Counted from the first letter of the stretch, positions 42,092-50,620 are shown. The stretch: 64,000 nucleotides of DNA from Nocardioides sp. Root140 (GCF_001426745.1 NZ_LMFI01000010.1:1350652-1414651); one strand, 5' to 3'. Notes: generated by a model not told the origin, from the letters alone. Numbers and translations: made by a program.

Positions 42092-42119
42092 TGTCGTATC
42101 GGTGGCCTTCCGTTCGTAG
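42092..42119 (+). promoter_or_regulatory. ECF42-type promoter of the first YciI gene
   Basis: TGTCGTATC (42092-42100), 10 nt, CGTTCGTAG (42111-42119), 49 nt before the ATG at 42169. It lies back to back with the promoter of the divergent DUF6069 gene. A T-rich tract (AATTTTTTT near 42050) lies between the two promoters. Confidence 0.82.
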
Positions 42120-42168
42120 TGGGGTTGAAGGCGGTCATCGGGACCGCCCGGAACTGAGGAGAAACGTG

Positions 42169-42531
42169 ATGACTGCATATCTGATGTCCGTGCACGGTCC
42201 GGCCGAGATGGAGGAGTTCGGCAACTACGGCTCGAGGGAGGCGATGGAGGAGTCCTTCGCCGAGACCGGCCGCTTCAACGACAAGCTCAAGGCCGACGGC
42301 TACTGGGTCTTCGCCGGCGGCCTCCAGCCCGCGTCGACTGCGACCGTCGTCGACGGCCAGGGCGAGACGCCGGTGGTGACCGACGGTCCCTACCTCGAGA
42401 CCAAGGAGCTCATCGGAGGCTTCTGGGTGATCGAGGCACCCGACCTCGACGTGGCGCTCAAGCTCGCGGCCGAGGCGTCCAAGGCCTGCCGCGGCAAGGT
42501 CGAGGTCCGCCCGTTCGACGGACTGGCCTGA
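42169..42531 (+). CDS. YciI family (DGPF-type) protein
   Basis: A 120-aa small dimeric ferredoxin-like protein of the YCII/DGPF group: TAYLMSVHGPAEMEEFGNYG, FAGGLQPASTATVVDGQGET, VTDGPYLETKELIGGFWVIE, the last containing the DGPF-like motif (DGPY here). Such genes are the standard partners of ECF42 sigma factors, as here: the sigma gene follows 51 bp later. No enzymatic reaction has been settled for the family. AGGAG precedes the ATG at 42169. Expression is probably from the TGTCG-type promoter at 42092. Confidence 0.88.
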   Translation: MTAYLMSVHGPAEMEEFGNYGSREAMEESFAETGRFNDKLKADGYWVFAGGLQPASTATVVDGQGETPVVTDGPYLETKELIGGFWVIEAPDLDVALKLAAEASKACRGKVEVRPFDGLA

Positions 42532-42582
42532 GCCCAGGATGTCGACAGCGCAGCTCGAGACAGCCCATTTCAAGACGGCGCA

Positions 42583-43797
42583 GTGACGCAGACCGGGCAG
42601 GCGGCCGTCGAGCGGGTCTTCCGCGAGGAGTACGGCCGCCTCATCGCCTCGCTCGTACGCCGCTTCGGTGACATCGACATCGCCGAGGAGGCGGCGAGCG
42701 AGGCGCTCGTCACCGCGTTGGAGAAGTGGCCGGAGTCCGGCGTACCTCCCAACCCGGGCGGGTGGCTCACCACCACCGCGGGCAACCGCGCGATCGACCG
42801 ACTCCGCCGCGAGAAGCTGCGCGACAAGAAGCACCAGGCGGCCTTCATGGACCACGACGACACACCCCACACCCCCACCGGGCCGGTCGAGGACGACCGG
42901 CTGCGACTGCTCTTCACCTGCTGCCACCCGGCGTTGGCGTCGGAGGCGCGCGTCGCCCTGACCCTGCGCCTCCTCGGCGGCCTGACCGTGCCCGAGATCG
43001 CGCAGGCGTTCCTCGTGCCCGAGACCACGATGGGCCAACGCATCACCCGTGCGAAGAAGAAGATCGCGGCCGCGAAGGTGCCCTACCGGGTGCCCGAGGC
43101 CGCCGATCTTCCCGAGCGCCTCGGCGGCGTCCTGACGGTGCTGTTCCTCGTCTTCAACGAGGGCTACCTCGCGAGTGGCGACGGCGACCCGGTGCGCGCC
43201 GAGCTGACCGGTGAGGCGATCCGGCTGGCCCGCATCCTGCACCAGCTGCTTCCCGACGAACCAGAGGTGACCGGGCTCCTCGCGATGTTGGTGCTCACCG
43301 AGGCCAGGCGTGAGGCCCGGGTACGCAACGGTCAGCTGGTCCCGCTCGGCGAGCAGGACCGCGCCGGCTGGGACCACGCGTTTATCGCCGAGGGCCACGA
43401 CCTGGTCCGCGAGTGCCTGGCGATCAACCGGCCAGGTCGCTATCAGATGCTGGCCGCGATCAACGCCGTCCACACCGACGCCCCGAGCGCGGCGGACACC
43501 GACTGGTCGCAGGTGGTCGCGCTCTACGACCAGCTGACCCGACTCGACGCGTCTCCGATCGTCGCGCTCAACCGGGCGGTCGCGGTCGCCGAGCTCGACG
43601 GCCCCTCGGTCGGTCTGGCCCTGGTCGACCGGCTGCCGCTGGAGGGCTACCACGCCTGGCACGCCACCCGGGCCGACCTGTTGCGCAGGCTGGGTCGCAC
43701 CGTCGAGGCGAAGGAGGCGTACGACGCGGCGATGACCGCCACCCAGAACTCGGCCGAGATCGCCTACCTGGGCCGGAAGCGCGGCGAGCTGGTCTGA
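42583..43797 (+). CDS. ECF42-type sigma factor with long C-terminal TPR-like extension
   Basis: A 404-aa sigma factor. Region 2 is VERVFREEYGRLIASLVRRF, AEEAASEALVTALEKW, with the hallmark NPGGWLTTTAGNRAIDRLRR; region 4 is LTLRLLGGLTVPEIAQAFLV followed by GQRITRAKKKI. The remaining about 220 residues (FNEGYLASGD, EALRLAR-like repeats, LNRAVAVAELDGPSVGLALV, KEAYDAAMT) form the helical extension that defines ECF42 and is thought to replace an anti-sigma factor in control. It begins at GTG 42583 and lies between two YciI genes that share its probable promoter motif. No matching TGTCG promoter is seen in front of the sigma gene itself. Confidence 0.9.
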   Translation: MTQTGQAAVERVFREEYGRLIASLVRRFGDIDIAEEAASEALVTALEKWPESGVPPNPGGWLTTTAGNRAIDRLRREKLRDKKHQAAFMDHDDTPHTPTGPVEDDRLRLLFTCCHPALASEARVALTLRLLGGLTVPEIAQAFLVPETTMGQRITRAKKKIAAAKVPYRVPEAADLPERLGGVLTVLFLVFNEGYLASGDGDPVRAELTGEAIRLARILHQLLPDEPEVTGLLAMLVLTEARREARVRNGQLVPLGEQDRAGWDHAFIAEGHDLVRECLAINRPGRYQMLAAINAVHTDAPSAADTDWSQVVALYDQLTRLDASPIVALNRAVAVAELDGPSVGLALVDRLPLEGYHAWHATRADLLRRLGRTVEAKEAYDAAMTATQNSAEIAYLGRKRGELV

Positions 43798-43829
43798 GCC
43801 AGATCTGGCGAGAGTTTCTTCTGGGAGAC

Positions 43830-43857
43830 TGTCGGATCCGGCACAGGCCGTTCGTAG
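43830..43857 (+). promoter_or_regulatory. ECF42-type promoter of the second YciI gene
   Basis: TGTCGGATC (43830-43838), 10 nt, CGTTCGTAG (43849-43857), 50 nt before the ATG at 43908. Box sequences and spacing are the same as at 42092-42119. It lies directly after the sigma gene stop (43797), so this YciI gene can be transcribed independently of the sigma gene. Confidence 0.82.
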
Positions 43858-43907
43858 CAGAGGTGAGAGGCGCCCTGAAGCGAGCGCCGGGACAAGGGAG
43901 TTGTGCG

Positions 43908-44246
43908 ATGACGCAGTACCTGATCTCGTTCGATGACGGCTGGATGGACTTTCCCGACGAAGAGCTGCCCGACGTCGCCAGGGCCGCCAACGCGGTGGTC
44001 GAGGAGGCCCGGGCCGCGGGCGCCTGGGTCTTCGGTGGAGGGCTCGAGAGCCAGCGGGCCAGCGTGGTGGCCACCGACGGCACGATCACCGACGGTCCCT
44101 ACCCGGAGACCAAGGAGGTCCTCGGCGGGTTCGCCGTCGTCGAGGTCGACTCACGCGAGGAGGCCCTCGAGTGGGCCGCCAAGATCGCGGTCGCCTGCCG
44201 GTGCTCGCAGGAGGTCCGCGAGCTCCTGCCCGACCCGACCGTCTGA
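43908..44246 (+). CDS. YciI family (DGPF-type) protein, second copy
   Basis: A 112-aa paralogue of the YciI protein at 42169: TQYLISFDDGWMDFPDEELP, VFGGGLESQRASVVATDGTI, TDGPYPETKEVLGGFAVVEV, again with DGPY. Its more acidic N-terminus (DDGWMDFPDEELPD) sets it apart. It follows the ECF42 sigma gene and has its own matching promoter. AAGGGAG lies upstream of the ATG at 43908. Confidence 0.88.
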   Translation: MTQYLISFDDGWMDFPDEELPDVARAANAVVEEARAAGAWVFGGGLESQRASVVATDGTITDGPYPETKEVLGGFAVVEVDSREEALEWAAKIAVACRCSQEVRELLPDPTV

Positions 44247-44274
44247 TCGGAACGGCAATCTGAGCCTTCGCCGC

Positions 44275-44702
44275 TCACCTGCCGTCGTGGTACGGCGGGA
44301 GCGGCGGAGGCTCCGGCCAGCCACGCTTCTGCGCCGCATAGGCGTACAGCCCACGGAACAGTTCCCGGCTGACGTCGCGCTCGTTCTTCAACCCGAGGTA
44401 GAGCTCCACGGGCGCGTAACAGGTCGTCGAGCAACGCCCGTCCCGGCCTGGCTTGCGATGCATGAAGCGCAGTTTCTCCCGGTCCTCCACGAACAGGAAG
44501 AAGTCATTGTCGTCCGTCACGTTCTGCAACCACCAGGTACGCCAGTCAGGATCGCGATGGAGGTCGATGGTAGCGAGTTCCGTGGGACCTTCGCCTTCGA
44601 CATGGCAGGATTCCCCCGACTGAGGCGAGTACCGAAACTCATCCACCCGATGCTGATTCCCCACGGATGAGCGAGGTACCACTCGCCGATCTCATCATTC
44701 AT
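44275..44702 (-). CDS. Hypothetical protein, probably frameshifted (second gene of a two-gene islet)
   Basis: A coherent, Asp/Trp-rich sequence (TIDLHRDPDWRTWWLQNV, DFFLFVEDREKLRFMHRK, APVELYLGLKNERDVSRELF) ends at 44275. The only in-frame starts are GTGs (44682, 44664). A better start, ATG 44702, overlaps the upstream gene's stop as TGATG but reads in another frame (NDEIGEWYLAHPWGIS); joining the two needs a single-base indel near 44660. The gene is therefore either disrupted or starts at a GTG. GC content and residue use differ from neighbouring genes. No family was recognised; an immunity or antitoxin role downstream of a small basic protein is only a guess. Confidence 0.5.
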
Positions 44703-44983
44703 CACAGTCCCCTCGGCATCCCGATGGGAAGGTGTCCGGCCTGCTTCTTGTAGCGCGCCGTGTGAAACGCTTCCCACTTCCTGGCCGTCCGCCAGCCAAT
44801 CACATCTTCGCGCACCCGCTTCCACCGACACTCGAGGCCTGTTGCCCGACGGCACGCAGACAGTCGCGATCGCGGGCTGTACTTGGCTGTCTTGGGCATC
44901 TTCGGTTTCACCTTGGGCCACGGGACGCCCTGCCGCTTGACGAACCGGCGCATCCCCGCGGGCGTGACGTCGGATGCCCTCAC
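44702..44983 (-). CDS. Hypothetical small basic protein
   Basis: A 93-aa, strongly basic protein (RRFVKRQGVPWPKVKPKMPK, YSPRSRLSACRRATGLECRW, WEAFHTARYKKQAGHLPIGM). It starts at GTG 44983 with GGGGAG close upstream and ends in a 1-nt TGATG overlap with the next open frame. The basic character and the paired downstream gene could fit a nucleic-acid-binding toxin or small nuclease with a partner, but no catalytic motif can be assigned. Composition is less GC-rich than the surroundings, which suggests recent acquisition. Confidence 0.45.
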   Translation of the reverse strand: MRASDVTPAGMRRFVKRQGVPWPKVKPKMPKTAKYSPRSRLSACRRATGLECRWKRVREDVIGWRTARKWEAFHTARYKKQAGHLPIGMPRGL

Positions 44984-45079
44984 ACTCCCCGTGCCGCAGC
45001 GACCGTAGGGTGTCCTAGGCAGCGCTGAACTGCCGCGCGGGATGGCTACGCGCGACTCTCCGGCCGCGCGGTACAGGCC

Positions 45080-45140
45080 GCCACCGAGAACTCCGCCGAG
45101 ATCGCCCTACCTGGACAGGAAGCGCGGAGAGCTGGTCTGA
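45080..45140 (+). pseudogene. Decayed fragment of an ECF42-type sigma gene 3' end
   Basis: The 61 bp match the last 60 bp of the sigma gene at 43738-43797 with five substitutions and one inserted base (C in the run after GAGATCGCC), ending at the same TGA. Corrected for the insertion it encodes TENSAEIAYLDRKRGELV, against TQNSAEIAYLGRKRGELV in the intact gene. It is the remnant of a second sigma copy, or of a recombination event that placed the small-gene islet here. Apart from this fragment, the 338 bp between 44984 and 45321 hold no supported gene. Confidence 0.75.
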
Positions 45141-45321
45141 CCCGGCCGCTCAGCGACCGGTCTCGCTCCTGTCGCCCCTATGGGAGGACTGGTCCCCTCC
45201 TGAGTGGGGACGCGAGGACACCCGTTCGTGTGATGACAATTTGGGGAACGACACGGAGGCTCCGGGCACCGATGAGGCGTGTCCTGCCGTGATGAGCACC
45301 GACACGGAAGAGGCACGAGGC

Positions 45322-47700
45322 ATGAGCAGGCCATTTCGGCGCACACCCGGCTCGGTCGAGAGCACTCCTCCCGAAGTGCCTGACACGACAGGCTCGGCAC
45401 TGGGGCGACGGCGATTCGTCGGCCTCCTGCTGGCCGCGCCGACACTCACCGTCACGGCCCGCCTCCTCGGCGACGTGGCCACTGCCCCGCCTGCGTCGGC
45501 GAGCGGGGGCGGCCTGGTCGTGCCGACCCCTGACGGGCCCGCCGACATCTTCGACGTGAGTGACGCACAGATGCTCACGGTCCTCCCGACCGCCAGTCTG
45601 ATCCACCTGACGCTGGACACCGCCGGCGTCGCACACTTCGCCCTCCACCGCTCCGAGAACGGCCAAGGCATCACCACGTCGACGGCAATGTTGATCGCCG
45701 ACGAGCTGGACATGCCCATCCAGGACGTGAGCGTCACACTCGCCGACGCGCGCCCCGAGCTGCTGATGAACCAGTTCACCGGTGGCTCCAACAGCACCAT
45801 GTCGACGTACCGGCCGATCCGGACGATGGCAGCTGCGGCGCGAAAGCGCCTCGTCGAGACCGCTGCCAGGCGCACCGGACACTCCGCATCGACCCTGCGC
45901 ACCGCGGACGGACACGTGGTCTGCCCCGACGGTTCGAGGATCGCCTACGGCGACCTCGCCGTGGATGCCGCCGTCGACGAGGACACCCCGCTGGTCGCAC
46001 CCCTAAAGCCCCTGTCGGAGCTCACGATGGTCGGCCAGCCGAAGGGACGCACGGACGCCCATGCCTCCGTCACCGGCACCAAGGAGTTCGCCATGGACCT
46101 GAAGGTCCCCGGCGCTCTGCCGACGATGGTCTGCCGGGCACCGCGCCTGAACGGCAAGCCGATCCGCTTGCTCAACCACGACGAGGTCAAGGCCATGCCC
46201 GGGGTCACGCACGTGGCGTTGGTCAGCACCGGCATCGCCATCCGTGCCCGCACCTTCGGGCAATGCATCGACGCCATCCGTGTGGTGCGCGCGGAATGGA
46301 CCGAGGGCACCGCCGGCCGCAAGTCGGACGCCGACGTGCTGGCCGACCTGCGCAAGGCCGAGATCCCGCTGCTCGTGCCCAAGGTGCCGGTGCTGGCACA
46401 GACGGTCGAGACCGACTTCACGTTCCGATTCGCGAGCAACGCCGCATTGGAGACCAACTGCGCCATCGCCGACGTACGCAGTGACCGGGCGGAGGTTTGG
46501 TCGGGCCTGCAAGTGCCGCTCGTGGCCCGCAAGGACATCGCCGAAAAGGTGGGGCTTCCCGAGAAAGCGGTGGCCGTGCACGTCACGCTGGGAGGCGGGG
46601 CCTTCGGGCGCAAGGCCTTCTCCGACGCCGCGATCGAGGCCGCCGAGGTCTCGAAGGAGATGGGCGTGCCGGTCAAGCTCATGTGGCACCGGGTGGACGA
46701 CGCCCGCGTAGGTCGGGTCCACCCCATGGCCACCTCCCGGATCCGGGCAACGGTCCTGGCCGGCAGCGTCCTCACTTGGGATCAGCGACACACCAGCGTG
46801 GCCACCGACTTCACGCACGGGTTCGGCGACGTCCTCACCGCGGCTGCTGCGGAACTCCCTGTCGTGGACCTCGGCTTCTCCGAGACGGTCTACGCACTGA
46901 CCCAGGGAACGCACTACAACTTCGGAGTCACGACGAACCTGCTCAACGAGGTCGACCACGGATTCAACACGGGCTCGATGCGCGGCATCTACTCACCGAA
47001 CGCGGCAACCGCGCGCGAGCTCACGGTCGACAAGATCGCCCATCTGGTCAACTCCGACCCCTATCAGTTCCGCCGCAAGTTCATCCGCCGCGCGCGCGGA
47101 CGGGCGGTGCTCGACAAAGTTGCCCAGGTGGGCAGTTGGGGGCGGCAGATGCCGGCCGGGACGGCCCAGGGCATCGCGGTACACGAGGAGTATCACGGCT
47201 TCAGCGCCTGCCTGGTTGAGATCGACTGCCGTCCTGAGACGGTCAGTCGTGAGGTCCCCGAGGCGGTCACGGGGCCTCGGGTGACCAAGGTCGTGTTCGC
47301 CATCGACGTCGGGCTGGTGATCAACCCGCGCGGGCTCGAAGCCCAGATGATGGGCGGAATCATGGACGGCCTCGCGATGACCCTCACCTCGAGCATGCAC
47401 CTCGAGGACGGTCACTTCCTCGAGGCCAGTTGGGACAACTACGCCTACACCCGCCAGTGGAACGCCCCACCCCAACTCGAGATCATCGTGATGCCCTCGA
47501 CGACCGAGGAACCCGGCGGCGCCGGCGAGTTCCCGGTCGCCACCAGCGCCGCGGCCGTGGCGACGGCGTACGCCCGGGCGACTGGAACGCTGCCGACGGA
47601 GTTCCCGGTCAACCACAGTGCACCGCTCTTCTTCACCCCGAAGTCGTTCGAGCCACCGTTGCCGGCATCGCCCACCGACGGTCTCTCCCACACCTACTGA
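45322..47700 (+). CDS. Molybdenum hydroxylase large subunit (aldehyde/isoquinoline oxidoreductase beta type), Tat-exported
   Basis: A protein of about 792 aa of the xanthine dehydrogenase superfamily, molybdopterin-binding subunit. A twin-arginine signal is present (GRRRFVGLLLAAPTLTVTAR), followed by two Mo-cofactor domains: HRSENGQGITTSTAMLIADE, GGSNSTMSTYRPIRTMAAAA, VTLGGGAFGRKAFSDAAIEA, GSMRGIYSPNAATARELTVD, with the catalytic Glu near the C-terminus in PGGAGEFPVATSAAAVATAY. The split-domain layout matches IorB-like proteins. It hydroxylates an aldehyde or N-heterocycle. The start is uncertain (45322 ATG chosen; ATG 45292 also in frame). It partners with the downstream 2Fe-2S subunit. Confidence 0.85.
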   Translation: MSRPFRRTPGSVESTPPEVPDTTGSALGRRRFVGLLLAAPTLTVTARLLGDVATAPPASASGGGLVVPTPDGPADIFDVSDAQMLTVLPTASLIHLTLDTAGVAHFALHRSENGQGITTSTAMLIADELDMPIQDVSVTLADARPELLMNQFTGGSNSTMSTYRPIRTMAAAARKRLVETAARRTGHSASTLRTADGHVVCPDGSRIAYGDLAVDAAVDEDTPLVAPLKPLSELTMVGQPKGRTDAHASVTGTKEFAMDLKVPGALPTMVCRAPRLNGKPIRLLNHDEVKAMPGVTHVALVSTGIAIRARTFGQCIDAIRVVRAEWTEGTAGRKSDADVLADLRKAEIPLLVPKVPVLAQTVETDFTFRFASNAALETNCAIADVRSDRAEVWSGLQVPLVARKDIAEKVGLPEKAVAVHVTLGGGAFGRKAFSDAAIEAAEVSKEMGVPVKLMWHRVDDARVGRVHPMATSRIRATVLAGSVLTWDQRHTSVATDFTHGFGDVLTAAAAELPVVDLGFSETVYALTQGTHYNFGVTTNLLNEVDHGFNTGSMRGIYSPNAATARELTVDKIAHLVNSDPYQFRRKFIRRARGRAVLDKVAQVGSWGRQMPAGTAQGIAVHEEYHGFSACLVEIDCRPETVSREVPEAVTGPRVTKVVFAIDVGLVINPRGLEAQMMGGIMDGLAMTLTSSMHLEDGHFLEASWDNYAYTRQWNAPPQLEIIVMPSTTEEPGGAGEFPVATSAAAVATAYARATGTLPTEFPVNHSAPLFFTPKSFEPPLPASPTDGLSHTY

Positions 47701-47710
47701 GGATGCCGAC

Positions 47711-48187
47711 ATGCCCACCCACACCTTCAAGGTCAACGGCGAGACCGTCACCGTCGACGTCGAGGACGACGTACGCCTCCTCTGGGTGCTGCGCGACATT
47801 CTCGGCATCACCGGGCCCAAGTATGGCTGCGGGATCAACGTCTGCAAGGCCTGCACCAGCCACGTCAACGGCAAGGCCTTCAACCCGTGCTCGGTCCCGG
47901 TCGGGGCGCTGGAGGACGACGACGAGATCACCACCATCGAGGGACTTCCGGCAACGGTGGGCAAGGACCTGCACCCGATGCAGGAAGCCTGGATCGACCG
48001 TGACGTCGCCCAGTGCGGCTACTGCCAGCCCGGCCAGATCATGGCTGCGGTCGCCCTGGTGAAGAAGGTACGCAGCGAGAGTCGCTCCATCACCGATGCC
48101 GACCTCGATGGCATCCGCAACATCTGCCGGTGCGGGACCTACGTGAGGATCCGCGAGGCGATCAGGGCCGGCGCGGCGCAGATGTGA
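47711..48187 (+). CDS. [2Fe-2S] small subunit of molybdenum hydroxylase
   Basis: A 158-aa protein with both cluster-binding motifs of the family. The plant-type ferredoxin set is CGINVCKAC...C (residues about 40-60) and the helical domain set is CGYCQPGQIMAA...CRCGTYVRI. It relays electrons from the molybdenum subunit. The gene follows the large subunit by 10 bp. No FAD-binding medium subunit and no XdhC/molybdenum-insertion gene is adjacent, so this is the two-subunit IorAB-like type, with an external acceptor such as a cytochrome. Confidence 0.88.
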   Translation: MPTHTFKVNGETVTVDVEDDVRLLWVLRDILGITGPKYGCGINVCKACTSHVNGKAFNPCSVPVGALEDDDEITTIEGLPATVGKDLHPMQEAWIDRDVAQCGYCQPGQIMAAVALVKKVRSESRSITDADLDGIRNICRCGTYVRIREAIRAGAAQM

Positions 48188-48199
48188 CCCAGCGGCCGG

Positions 48200-48976
48200 T
48201 CAGAGCACCTTGGACAGGAACCCTTGCGTGCGCTCGTGCTGGGGGTTGGCCAGCACTTCCGCCGGAACGCCCTCCTCGAGGATCACACCGCCGTCCATGA
48301 ACACCAGCTTGTTGCCGACCTCGCGGGCGAAGCCCATCTCGTGGGTCACGACCATCATCGTCATGCCCTCCGAGGCGAGGTCCTTCATCACCTGCAGCAC
48401 GTCGCCGACCAGCTCCGGGTCGAGCGCCGACGTGGGCTCGTCGAAGAGCATCATGTCGGGCTCCATCGACAGGGCCCGGGCAATCGCCACGCGCTGCGAC
48501 TGACCACCCGACAGGTGCGCCGGGTAGGCGTCCTCCTTCTCGGACAGTCCCACCTTGGCCAGGTTGGCCCGCGCGATCTCGACCGACTCGGACTTCGACC
48601 GCCCCTTGACCCGCTGCTGGGCGATGCAGAGGTTCCTCAGCACCGTCATGTGCGGGAAGAGGTTGAACGACTGGAACACCATGCCGATCCGCGAGCGGAG
48701 CTTGTCGACGTCCGCGTCGGGGTCGGTGATCTCGTCGCCCTCGACGAAGATCTTGCCGCTGGTCGGAGTCTCCAGCATGTTCACGCAGCGCAGCAGGGTG
48801 GACTTGCCCGAGCCAGACGGCCCGATCACGCAGACCACCTCGCCGACACCGACGTGGAAGTCGATCCCCTTGAGGACCTCGTTGCTGCCGAAGTACTTGT
48901 GCAGTTGTTGTACGTCGATCGCGGCCGTGCTGCGGTCACTCGGGACGTGTGGCTCGCCCGTGCTCCAGGTGGTCAT
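48200..48976 (-). CDS. Polar amino-acid ABC transporter ATP-binding protein
   Basis: A 258-aa ABC ATPase of the GlnQ/GltI group. Walker A is [14 protein letters not shown]-loop [18 protein letters not shown], signature [15 protein letters not shown], Walker [15 protein letters not shown], switch His in [12 protein letters not shown]. It powers uptake with the upstream permease and binding protein; the genes are ordered binding protein, permease, ATPase on the minus strand. Its ATG at 48976 overlaps the permease stop by one base. Confidence 0.92.
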   Translation of the reverse strand: MTTWSTGEPHVPSDRSTAAIDVQQLHKYFGSNEVLKGIDFHVGVGEVVCVIGPSGSGKSTLLRCVNMLETPTSGKIFVEGDEITDPDADVDKLRSRIGMVFQSFNLFPHMTVLRNLCIAQQRVKGRSKSESVEIARANLAKVGLSEKEDAYPAHLSGGQSQRVAIARALSMEPDMMLFDEPTSALDPELVGDVLQVMKDLASEGMTMMVVTHEMGFAREVGNKLVFMDGGVILEEGVPAEVLANPQHERTQGFLSKVL

Positions 48977-49770
48977 CAGCGGGCCCTCTCAGACTTGGCT
49001 TCCATGCGGCGTACGACGATCGACAACGGCACCGTGATGAGCAGGTAGCAGAGCCCCACCACGATGATCGGGGTCAGGTTGGCCGCGCTGTTCATGCCCT
49101 CGCGACCCCACTTGGTGAGGTCGTACTCGTCGAGCGAGAGGCCGAGGATGTAGATCAGTGAGGAGTCCTTGGTCAACAGGATCAGCTCGTTGGTCAGCGG
49201 CGGCAGGATGATCCGGAACGCCTGCGGGATCACGATCGAGATCATCGCCCGCGAGTGCGACATGCCCAGGGAGCGGGCGGCTTCCATCTGGCCCTTCGGC
49301 ACGGCCTGGATGCCGGCCCGGATCGTCTCCGCCATGTAGGCGCCACCGACGAGGCCGAGAGCCAGGGTGGCGACACCGAGGCCGCCACCGGGGATCTCGT
49401 AGTCGGGGAACGCACGCGAGAAGCCGGGGCCCAGGGCGAGGAACACGACGAGTGCAGGCAGACCGCGGAAGAGCTCAATGATCGCGGTGGAGAGCCAGCG
49501 CCACGGGCCGATGCTCGAGAGCCGCATCAGGGCGAGCACGAGACCCAGCAGCAGGCCGAAGACGAACCCGCACGCGGTGTAGATGATCGTGTTCTTCAGT
49601 GCCGTCTTCAAGATGTCGGGGAACTGCTCCCTGACCAGGTCGGGCTTGAAGAACGAGTCCCGCAGTGACGCCCAGTCCGCCGCGAAGGCGATGACGGCCA
49701 CGACGAGGACGATCAGGGCGTACTGCGCGTAGCGGAGATAGGCCGCGCGCTTGCGCTTGCTCAGCGCCAT
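48976..49770 (-). CDS. Polar amino-acid ABC transporter permease
   Basis: A 264-aa HisM/GlnP-type permease with about five helices, beginning [20 protein letters not shown], and with the EAA-loop signature [20 protein letters not shown] followed by [34 protein letters not shown] marks the conserved second half. A single permease gene is present, so it probably forms a homodimer. It lies between the substrate-binding and ATPase genes. Confidence 0.9.
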   Translation of the reverse strand: MALSKRKRAAYLRYAQYALIVLVVAVIAFAADWASLRDSFFKPDLVREQFPDILKTALKNTIIYTACGFVFGLLLGLVLALMRLSSIGPWRWLSTAIIELFRGLPALVVFLALGPGFSRAFPDYEIPGGGLGVATLALGLVGGAYMAETIRAGIQAVPKGQMEAARSLGMSHSRAMISIVIPQAFRIILPPLTNELILLTKDSSLIYILGLSLDEYDLTKWGREGMNSAANLTPIIVVGLCYLLITVPLSIVVRRMEAKSERAR

Positions 49771-49834
49771 TGGAAACTCCCGTCAGGCCGCGCGGAGTGC
49801 ACGACCGTGGTCCGGAGGGACACGGATCGAGGCA

Positions 49835-50620
49835 TCACCCGGCGGTGCCGAACCACTTCTCCTTGAGCTTGTCCATCTCCGCCTTGTCGGCGATCGCCTC
49901 GTTGATCGCCTTGAGCAGCTCGGGGTTGTCATCCTTCGCCACCGAGAAGCCGTACTTCTCACCGGTCGCGAACTCCTTGCTCACCTCGACGCCGTCGTTC
50001 TGCGCGACGTAGTAGTTGACCAGGCCGTTGTCGTTGACCCCTGCGTCGGCGTCACCGCTGTTCACGGCTTCCATCATCAGGACCGAGTCCTCGTAGGAGA
50101 CCTTCTCGGCGCCCTTCGGGAGGTTCTCCTCGACGTAGGTCTCACCGGTGGTGCCCTCCTGGACGGCGATCCGCTTGCCGGCCAGGTCGGAGAGGTCGGA
50201 GTAGCCCGAGCCCTTCTTGACCAGCATCGCCTGGGTGGCCTCGAAGTACGGGTTGCTGAAGTCCATCACCTTGACCCGTTCGGGCTTGATCGTCATCGCG
50301 CCGGTGGCCACGTCGCAGTCGCCGTTGTCGAGCGCGTTGCCCGAGACGATGGTCTCCCAGGGTGTGTCGATGACCTTCGTCTTGAGGTCCTCGTTCTTCG
50401 CCACGAGCTTGAGCACGTCGATGTCGAAGCCGACGACCTCGCCCTTCTCGGTGAACTCGAACGGCTCGTAGGGCAGGTGGGTGCAGATGGTCAACGTGCC
50501 CTTCTCGACCACCTTCACCCCCGACTCGGTGGTCGTCGTGTCCTTGTCCTTGGCACAGGCGGAGACGGAGAGGGCGAGGATGGCGACGGCCAGGGCAGCG
50601 GGCACGGTGCGAAGGTTCAT
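49835..50620 (-). CDS. ABC transporter substrate-binding lipoprotein, polar amino acid type
   Basis: A 261-aa family 3 solute-binding protein with a lipoprotein signal (AALAVAILALSVSACAK, Cys about residue 22). The SBP_bac_3 core is LTICTHLPYEPFEFTEKGEV, VGFDIDVLKLVAKNEDLKTK, DCDVATGAMTIKPERVKVMD and LAGKRIAVQEGTTGETYVEE. It captures a polar amino acid outside the cell for the permease. Two in-frame starts are near each other (ATG 50620 and ATG 50632); 50620 gives the cleanest signal sequence. The 141 bp upstream hold no gene. First gene of the three-gene importer operon. Confidence 0.9.
   Translation of the reverse strand: MNLRTVPAALAVAILALSVSACAKDKDTTTTESGVKVVEKGTLTICTHLPYEPFEFTEKGEVVGFDIDVLKLVAKNEDLKTKVIDTPWETIVSGNALDNGDCDVATGAMTIKPERVKVMDFSNPYFEATQAMLVKKGSGYSDLSDLAGKRIAVQEGTTGETYVEENLPKGAEKVSYEDSVLMMEAVNSGDADAGVNDNGLVNYYVAQNDGVEVSKEFATGEKYGFSVAKDDNPELLKAINEAIADKAEMDKLKEKWFGTAG

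Noticed and set aside
42544..42570. TGTCGACAG before the ECF42 sigma gene as an autoregulatory promoter
   Set aside because: No CGTTCGT box occurs at the required spacing; only the -35-like half is present.
45221..45231. CCCGTTCGTGT as a fourth ECF42 promoter before the molybdenum hydroxylase genes
   Set aside because: The -10-like box is present, but the sequence 10 nt upstream (GTGGGGACG) does not match TGTCGNATC, so the bipartite motif is incomplete.
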